Shown here: in pieces, positions 59,632 to 64,000 of the stretch
Position numbering within the stretch: position 1 is the stretch's first letter
Layout: every line of letters begins with the position of its first letter
Source of the DNA: Bosea sp. 685
GTDB taxonomy: Bacteria; Pseudomonadota; Alphaproteobacteria; Rhizobiales; Beijerinckiaceae
NCBI RefSeq assembly: GCF_031884435.1
Contig: NZ_CP134779.1
Span: 3,472,001-3,536,000 of the forward strand
Direction: 5' to 3'
Length of the DNA: 64,000 nucleotides
Program-made: the position numbers and the translations under genes
Notes under the pieces: model-generated
Seen by the model: the letters and a program-made list of their open reading frames with translations, nothing else
Told to the model about the DNA's origin: nothing
Databases searched by the model: none

Positions 59632-60906
59632 ATGGATTTCGCCTATTCCGACAAGGTCGAGGCCCTGCGGGCAAAGCTTCAGGATTTCATGGACGCCCAT
59701 GTCCAGCCGGCCGATGCCGCCTGGAAGCATGAGGTCGAGGCCGGGCGCTATCCGATCGCGCTGATCGACGGCTTGAAGGCCAAGGCCAAAGCGGCCGGCC
59801 TGTGGAACCTGTTCCTGCCCGCCTTAAAGGCGGACGAGCCCGGCACAAGGCTGAGCAATCTCGAATATGCGCCGCTCGCCGAGATCATGGGGCGGATCTA
59901 CTGGTCTTCGGAGGTGTTCAACTGCAACGCCCCCGACACCGGGAACATGGAAATCCTGCACATGTTCGCAACGGCCGAGCAGCGACAGCGCTGGCTCGTG
60001 CCACTGATGAATGGCGAGATCCGCTCCTGCGTCGGCATCACCGAACCCGGCGTCGCCTCGTCGGACCCGACCAATCTGCAGACCACGATCATCCGCGATG
60101 GCGACGACTACGTCATCACCGGCCGGAAATGGTGGACGACCGGGGCGCTGCATCCCAACGTCAAATTCTGCATCGTGATGGGGCTCTCGGATACGCGCCC
60201 CGAGGCCGATCCGCATAAGCGCCATTCGATGGTGATCGTGCCGATGGATGCGCCCGGCCTCACCGTGATGCGCAACCTGCCGCTGCTGAACCATTTTTCG
60301 CCGGAAGGGCATACCGAGACCGATTTTACCCAAGTCCGCGTGCCTGCCGCCAATATCCTGGGCGAGGAAGGCGCGGGCTTCGCGCTGGCGCAGGCGCGGC
60401 TCGGACCCGGCCGCATCCACCATTGCATGCGCTCGATCGGCCAATGCGAGGTCGCGCTCGAACTGATGATCGAGCGCGCGCTGCAGCGGAAGGCCTTCAG
60501 CCGCCAGCTCGCCGACTACGCCAATGTCCAGGACTGGATCGCGGAAGGGCGCATGGAGATCGACCAGGCCCGGCTGCTCTGCCTGCGCGCCGCCTGGATG
60601 ATGGACACTCACGGCAACAAGGCCGCGCGCGTCGAGGTCTCCGCCATCAAGGTCGCCGCGACCCGGCTCCAGACCAAGATCGCCGACCGCGCCATGCAGG
60701 TCTTTGGCGCGGGCGGGCTCTCCAACGACACGCCGCTCGCCTTCATCTACTCCTGGGGCCGGGCGCTGCGCTTCATCGACGGCCCCGACGAGGTGCATCT
60801 GCGCACCATCGCCCGCGCCGAGATTAAGAAGCGCCAGGGCGCCAACCGCTCGACCTTCGCCGAGCAAGGGGTCAAGGCGCCCTATCAGAAGCCGGCCGCC
60901 GAATAG
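59632..60906 (+). CDS. Acyl-CoA dehydrogenase of the ACAD10/11 (LvaC) type
   Basis: A 424-residue flavoprotein. 'CVGITEPGVASSDPTNLQTTIIRDGDDYVITGRKWWTTGALHPNVKFCIVMG', 'LGPGRIHHCMRSIGQCEVALELM' and 'MQVFGAGGLSNDTPLAFIYSWGRALRFIDGPDEVHLRTIARAEI' are blocks specific to the ACAD10/11 branch. In this branch the enzyme acts with the kinase to turn a phosphorylated 4-hydroxyacyl-CoA into an enoyl-CoA for beta-oxidation. Normal family length; a GGACCGCC stretch precedes ATG. Confidence 0.92.
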   Translation: MDFAYSDKVEALRAKLQDFMDAHVQPADAAWKHEVEAGRYPIALIDGLKAKAKAAGLWNLFLPALKADEPGTRLSNLEYAPLAEIMGRIYWSSEVFNCNAPDTGNMEILHMFATAEQRQRWLVPLMNGEIRSCVGITEPGVASSDPTNLQTTIIRDGDDYVITGRKWWTTGALHPNVKFCIVMGLSDTRPEADPHKRHSMVIVPMDAPGLTVMRNLPLLNHFSPEGHTETDFTQVRVPAANILGEEGAGFALAQARLGPGRIHHCMRSIGQCEVALELMIERALQRKAFSRQLADYANVQDWIAEGRMEIDQARLLCLRAAWMMDTHGNKAARVEVSAIKVAATRLQTKIADRAMQVFGAGGLSNDTPLAFIYSWGRALRFIDGPDEVHLRTIARAEIKKRQGANRSTFAEQGVKAPYQKPAAE

Positions 60907-60954
60907 CCCCGTAGAGCAGGGCGAGGCTTGCGCCGCTCGGCGCTTTGTCTTATA

Positions 60955-60972
60955 TTTCTGTCATGACAGAAA
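60955..60972. promoter_or_regulatory. Perfect 18-base palindrome over the regulator's start codon
   Basis: 'tttctgtcatgacagaaa' is a perfect dyad with the ATG at its centre (60963). A MarR-type dimer bound here would block its own gene. It is the most regular operator-like site in the window. Confidence 0.65.
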
Positions 60973-61520
60973 TCACAGACGCGAGAGAAGAACTCCCCGA
61001 ACCGCTCGAGGCCTTCATCCTGCAATGGGGCGATCTCGGTGGACAGTGGGGCGTCAACCGCTCGATCAGCCAGATCCATGCCTTCCTCTATCTGGCTGAG
61101 CGGCCGCTGACTGCCGAGGACATCGCCGAGAGCCTCGACATGGCCCGTTCCAACGTCTCCAACTCGATCAAGGAATTGCTGGGCTGGAACCTGATCCGGC
61201 GCGTGCCGATGCGGCAGGACAGGCGCGACCATTTCGAAGCCGAGACCAATGTCTGGGAGATCGCGGCGCGCATCGCGGCTGGCCGCAAGCAGCGCGAGAT
61301 CGACCCGGCACTGACGGCGCTGCGCAGCTGCGTCGAGAAGGCGGACCATGACCCCAAGGTCACCCCTGTCGCGCGGCAACGCCTGCACGACATGCTGGAG
61401 TTCACCGCCGCGCTCGACCGCTGGTACGGCCAGATGCTGTCGATCCCGCAGGGCAAGCGCGACATGCTGATCCGGCTGGGATCGAAGATCGCCTCCTTCC
61501 TCCCCGGAGGAAAAGGCTGA
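60963..61520 (+). CDS. GbsR/MarR-type regulator
   Basis: A 185-residue winged-helix regulator. 'QWGDLGGQWGVNRSISQIHAFLYLAERPLTAEDIAESLDMARSNVSNSIKELLGWNLIRRVPMRQDRRDHFEA' is the GbsR-like pattern (gly-rich lead, HTH ~48-82, wing). Its start codon is inside a perfect palindrome. It follows the ACAD10/11-type gene by 56 bases, in the same direction. It may repress itself and the block before or after it. Confidence 0.88.
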   Translation: MTEITDAREELPEPLEAFILQWGDLGGQWGVNRSISQIHAFLYLAERPLTAEDIAESLDMARSNVSNSIKELLGWNLIRRVPMRQDRRDHFEAETNVWEIAARIAAGRKQREIDPALTALRSCVEKADHDPKVTPVARQRLHDMLEFTAALDRWYGQMLSIPQGKRDMLIRLGSKIASFLPGGKG

Positions 61521-61533
61521 AACCGGCGGGTTT

Positions 61534-61601
61534 GGAGCGTTTTCGAGCGAAGCGGTCACCGGTTCGCTGAAGACAACGCGTTGAAACGAAGAGCTGGAGC
61601 A
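61534..61601. repeat. Partial repeat of the 'agagc..ttttc' family, copy 4
   Basis: 'gagcgttttcgagcgaagc', 'accggttcgctgaagacaa' and 'agctggagc' match the first half of the 36610 element. Confidence 0.7.
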
Positions 61602-61608
61602 AGCCACG

Positions 61609-62292
61609 ATGTCGGCTCATGCACATAGGCAGTTGGAAGAGCCTGGGCAGACACAAGAGCCCGCCGGGCATGCCACGACGCCCGCCCTCGCCGATCTGCG
61701 CTTCCGCGCCCTGCTGGGCACCCGGTCATGGAACGACCTTCCCGCCGACGTCCAGCGTCGCTTCTGCAAGCGCCTGAGCGGCAACGCTGCTGCAACCTAT
61801 GTCGGGCGGATCACCGAGCTGCGCATGAACCGGGCCGGCCGCATCCTGTCCCAAGTGCTGCGCCTGATCGGCGCGCCCTTGCCGATCTGCTTGGATACGG
61901 ACGTCGCCAGTGTCGTCACCGTGACCGAGGATGCCACGACCGGCGGGCAGATCTGGACGCGGCTCTACGCCAAGCAGGCCGGCTTTCCGCAGGTCATCCA
62001 TTCCGCCAAGCGCTTCTCGGGTCCGACCGGGCTGGAGGAGTATATCGGCTTCGGCATCGCGATGGCGCTGACGCTCCATGTCGAGGGCGGGACGCTGCTG
62101 TTCCGCAGCGCCGGCTACAACCTCCAGCTCGGCCGCTTCCGACTGCCCTTGCCCGCCTGGCTCTCGCCCGGCGCGCTGACGGTCAGCCATGCCGAGACCG
62201 GCCCCGGCGCCTTCGCCTTCACGCTGCATCTCGCTCACCCGCTCTTCGGCGAATTGCTTGATCAGACCGGGCATTACCGGGACCAGCATTGA
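61609..62292 (+). CDS. DUF4166 protein
   Basis: A 227-residue protein. 'LRFRALLGTRSWNDLPADVQRRFCKRLSGNAAATYVGRITELRMNRAGRILSQVLRLIGAPLP' and 'GFPQVIHSAKRFSGPTGLEEYIGFGIAMALTLHVEGGTLLFRSAGYNLQLGRFRLPLPAWLSPGALTVSHAE' fit the DUF4166 family. No signal peptide. The stop overlaps the next start (TGATG), and the third gene overlaps in turn, so the three proteins are made together. Function unknown. Confidence 0.85.
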   Translation: MSAHAHRQLEEPGQTQEPAGHATTPALADLRFRALLGTRSWNDLPADVQRRFCKRLSGNAAATYVGRITELRMNRAGRILSQVLRLIGAPLPICLDTDVASVVTVTEDATTGGQIWTRLYAKQAGFPQVIHSAKRFSGPTGLEEYIGFGIAMALTLHVEGGTLLFRSAGYNLQLGRFRLPLPAWLSPGALTVSHAETGPGAFAFTLHLAHPLFGELLDQTGHYRDQH

Positions 62293-62720
62293 TGAGCCGG
62301 CCTTCCGGGAACACCCCGCCGATCTGGCTCTATGACGGCGTCTGCGTGCTCTGCTCGGGCGGCGTGCGCTACGCTTTGCAGCATGAGCGCGACCAGGCGA
62401 TGCGCTTCGTCGCGATCCAGTCGCGCGAAGGGCGTGAATTGGCGCTGGCCCACGGCATCGACCCGGACGATCCGGAAAGCTTCCTGTTCATCGAGAACGG
62501 CGCCGCCTTGCCGAAATCCGACGGTGTGCTCGCTTTGATCAGGCATCTCGGCGGGCCGGCGCGCCTGCTGCTGGCGGGGCAATACCTGCCGCGCGCCCTG
62601 CGCGACGGGCTCTATGACCGCGTCGCGCGCAACCGCTATCGCCTGTTCGGCCGGAAGACATCCTGCGAGATGCCCGACCCGGCCCAGCGCCATCGCTTCA
62701 GCCTGCCCGAGGTACCATGA
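62292..62720 (+). CDS. DCC-family (DUF393) thiol-disulfide oxidoreductase-like protein
   Basis: A 142-residue protein with the family's opening 'WLYDGVCVLCSGGVRYALQHE' (D-G-x-C-x-x-C) and the typical late 'LYDRVARNRYRLFGRKTSC'. The two Cys suggest redox activity. Overlaps its neighbours by one (TGATG) and four (ATGA) bases. Confidence 0.9.
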   Translation: MSRPSGNTPPIWLYDGVCVLCSGGVRYALQHERDQAMRFVAIQSREGRELALAHGIDPDDPESFLFIENGAALPKSDGVLALIRHLGGPARLLLAGQYLPRALRDGLYDRVARNRYRLFGRKTSCEMPDPAQRHRFSLPEVP

Positions 62721-64000
62721 CGACCAAATGCGTGCTCCTGATCGGCGGAACCGGCGTCTTCGGGCGGCGGCTGGCCCAGCATATCGCCGGCCTGGACGGG
62801 CTCGACCTCACCCTGACCTCGCGCAGCCAAGCCAAGGCGCGCGCGCTCGCCGACAGCATCGCGACCAATGCTACGACGACGATCCGGGGCATCGGCCTCG
62901 ACCACCGGCGCGATCTCGACGCGGCTTTGGCGACACTCTCGCCCTGGCTGGTCATCGACGCCTCCGGGCAGTTCCAGGGAGCGAGTTATGACGTTCCGCG
63001 CGCCGCACTGACGGCCGGCGCCCATGTCGTCGATCTCGCCGATGCACGCGACTACATCCTCGGTTACGGCCCGGCGCTGGACGGCCTCGCCTGCGAGCGC
63101 GGGCTCGTCGCATTGGCGGGCGCGAGCTCGACGCCGGCCTTGTCCTGCGCTGCCGTGGCAGCGCTGACCGAAGGCTGGCGGCGCATCGACACGCTCGACA
63201 TTACAATCACGCCCGGCGGGCGCAGCGAGGTCGGCGAGGCGGTCATCGCCGCGATCCTGAGCTATGCCGGCAGGCCGATCCCGATCTGGCGCGAAGGCGA
63301 GCTCCAGGAGGCGCATGGCTGGATCGACGGGCGGCGCGTCGTGATGCCGGGTCTCGGTTCGCGGCGGGTGGCGGCTGTCGAGACCGTCGATGCGCAATGG
63401 CTGGGCCTGAGGCTGGCTGTGCGCTCGCGCGTCGCCTTCCAGGCCGGCCTCGAATCGCCGATCGAGCAGTTCGGCATCGGCATGCTTGCACGCTTGCGCA
63501 GAGCCGGCTGGCTTGGAGAACTGAAGCCATTGATCCCCGCCTTGCTGGTGGGGCGCAAGCTGACGCGGCTGCCGACCTCCGATCGTGGCGGCATGCTGGC
63601 CGAGGCGACGGGGCTCGATGCGAACGGCGAATTGCGGACGGCGCGCTGGTCGCTATTGGCCGAGCGAGGCGACGGGCCGCATGTCCCGACGCTGCCCGCT
63701 GCCGCCGCATTGCGCGCCTTGCTCGCAGGGCAGATCGCGCCCGGAGCGCGGCCGGCGGCAGGCGCGCTGACGCTCGCCGCCATCGAGGCCGAAATGACGC
63801 CTTATGCGATCAGCACGCATGGCGAGACGACACCCCATCGCGCGGCGGTTTTCGAGGCCGCCCTCGGCGAGACAGCCTTCGCGGCGCTGGCCGCGCCCCT
63901 CCAGGCCTTGCATGGCAAGAACGGCCCGCCGGTCTGGCATGGCCGTTCCGAGATCGAGACCGGCACCGGCTTCATCGCCCGGTTGCTACGCAAGATCATC
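62717..64000 (+). CDS. Saccharopine-dehydrogenase-like NAD(P) oxidoreductase (open at window end)
   Basis: At least 428 residues; the stop is beyond the window. The N-terminus is a Rossmann fold ('CVLLIGGTGVFGRRLAQHIAGLDGLDLTLTSRS', then 'LVIDASGQFQG' and 'YDVPRAALTAGAHVVDLADARDYI'), as in the Sacchrp_dh_NADP family. The remainder ('GGRSEVGEAVIAAILSYAGRPIPIW') is typical of the family's non-lysine-pathway members. DUF4166 is often found next to or fused to this type, so the three genes likely form one system. Substrate unknown. Confidence 0.85.
   Translation, partial: MTTKCVLLIGGTGVFGRRLAQHIAGLDGLDLTLTSRSQAKARALADSIATNATTTIRGIGLDHRRDLDAALATLSPWLVIDASGQFQGASYDVPRAALTAGAHVVDLADARDYILGYGPALDGLACERGLVALAGASSTPALSCAAVAALTEGWRRIDTLDITITPGGRSEVGEAVIAAILSYAGRPIPIWREGELQEAHGWIDGRRVVMPGLGSRRVAAVETVDAQWLGLRLAVRSRVAFQAGLESPIEQFGIGMLARLRRAGWLGELKPLIPALLVGRKLTRLPTSDRGGMLAEATGLDANGELRTARWSLLAERGDGPHVPTLPAAAALRALLAGQIAPGARPAAGALTLAAIEAEMTPYAISTHGETTPHRAAVFEAALGETAFAALAAPLQALHGKNGPPVWHGRSEIETGTGFIARLLRKII

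Overview
The window is 64 kb of GC-rich, almost fully coding DNA with alphaproteobacterial gene content. It has many LysR regulators, two five-gene branched-chain-type ABC importers, two genes of the ethylmalonyl-CoA pathway, a divergent ubiG-lysC pair, and several families of long intergenic palindromes. My inference is a free-living Hyphomicrobiales genome, possibly close to Bosea; this was not tested by any search. No rRNA, tRNA, CRISPR array or prophage was seen.

Layout. 1-1.7 kb: end of a GntR regulator and an unusual papain-like peptidase. 1.9-10.8 kb: a probable quinate/shikimate catabolic operon (LysR, NAD-type shikimate dehydrogenase, ABC importer, a decayed Gfo/Idh/MocA gene, 3-dehydroshikimate dehydratase QuiC). 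10.9-14.7 kb: exported metallo-beta-lactamase-fold protein, LysR, zinc alcohol dehydrogenase. 14.8-16.4 kb: an IS5-type element with an 8-bp target duplication inside a hairpin loop, and a fragment of an aldehyde dehydrogenase gene. 16.5-22.1 kb: AraC regulator, large glycine-rich autotransporter, methyltransferase. 22.2-32.3 kb: aldehyde dehydrogenase and a second Liv-type importer on the minus strand, facing a CoA-transferase / acyl-CoA dehydrogenase / hydratase set. 32.5-38.8 kb: GST, periplasmic nucleotidase, SGNH hydrolase, LysR and BASS-type transporter. 38.9-44 kb: ParDE, methylsuccinyl-CoA dehydrogenase, DMT and MFS transporters. 44-47.3 kb: GtrA/GtrB-like glycosylation genes with a large membrane protein. 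47.3-52 kb: crotonyl-CoA carboxylase/reductase, EthD protein behind a transposase remnant, ubiG, lysC. 52-56 kb: quinone reductase with repeat-generated N-terminus, LysR, divergent globin-type chemoreceptor. 56-61.5 kb: winged-helix regulator, GMC oxidoreductase, and a phosphotransferase plus ACAD10/11-type dehydrogenase pair. 61.6-64 kb: DUF4166 / DCC / saccharopine-dehydrogenase-like cassette, open at the window end.

How it fits together. Most of the window is scavenging and catabolism of aromatic precursors, organic acids and hydroxy acids. Each block has an importer or dehydrogenase set and its own regulator, usually divergent. The parts that stand out are the peptidase with a peptidoglycan-binding-like domain, the globin-type chemoreceptor without an evident heme histidine, the kinase/dehydrogenase pair for 4-hydroxyacyl-CoA, the DUF4166 cassette, and the dense palindromic repeats, some of which supply stop codons or protein tails to neighbouring genes.
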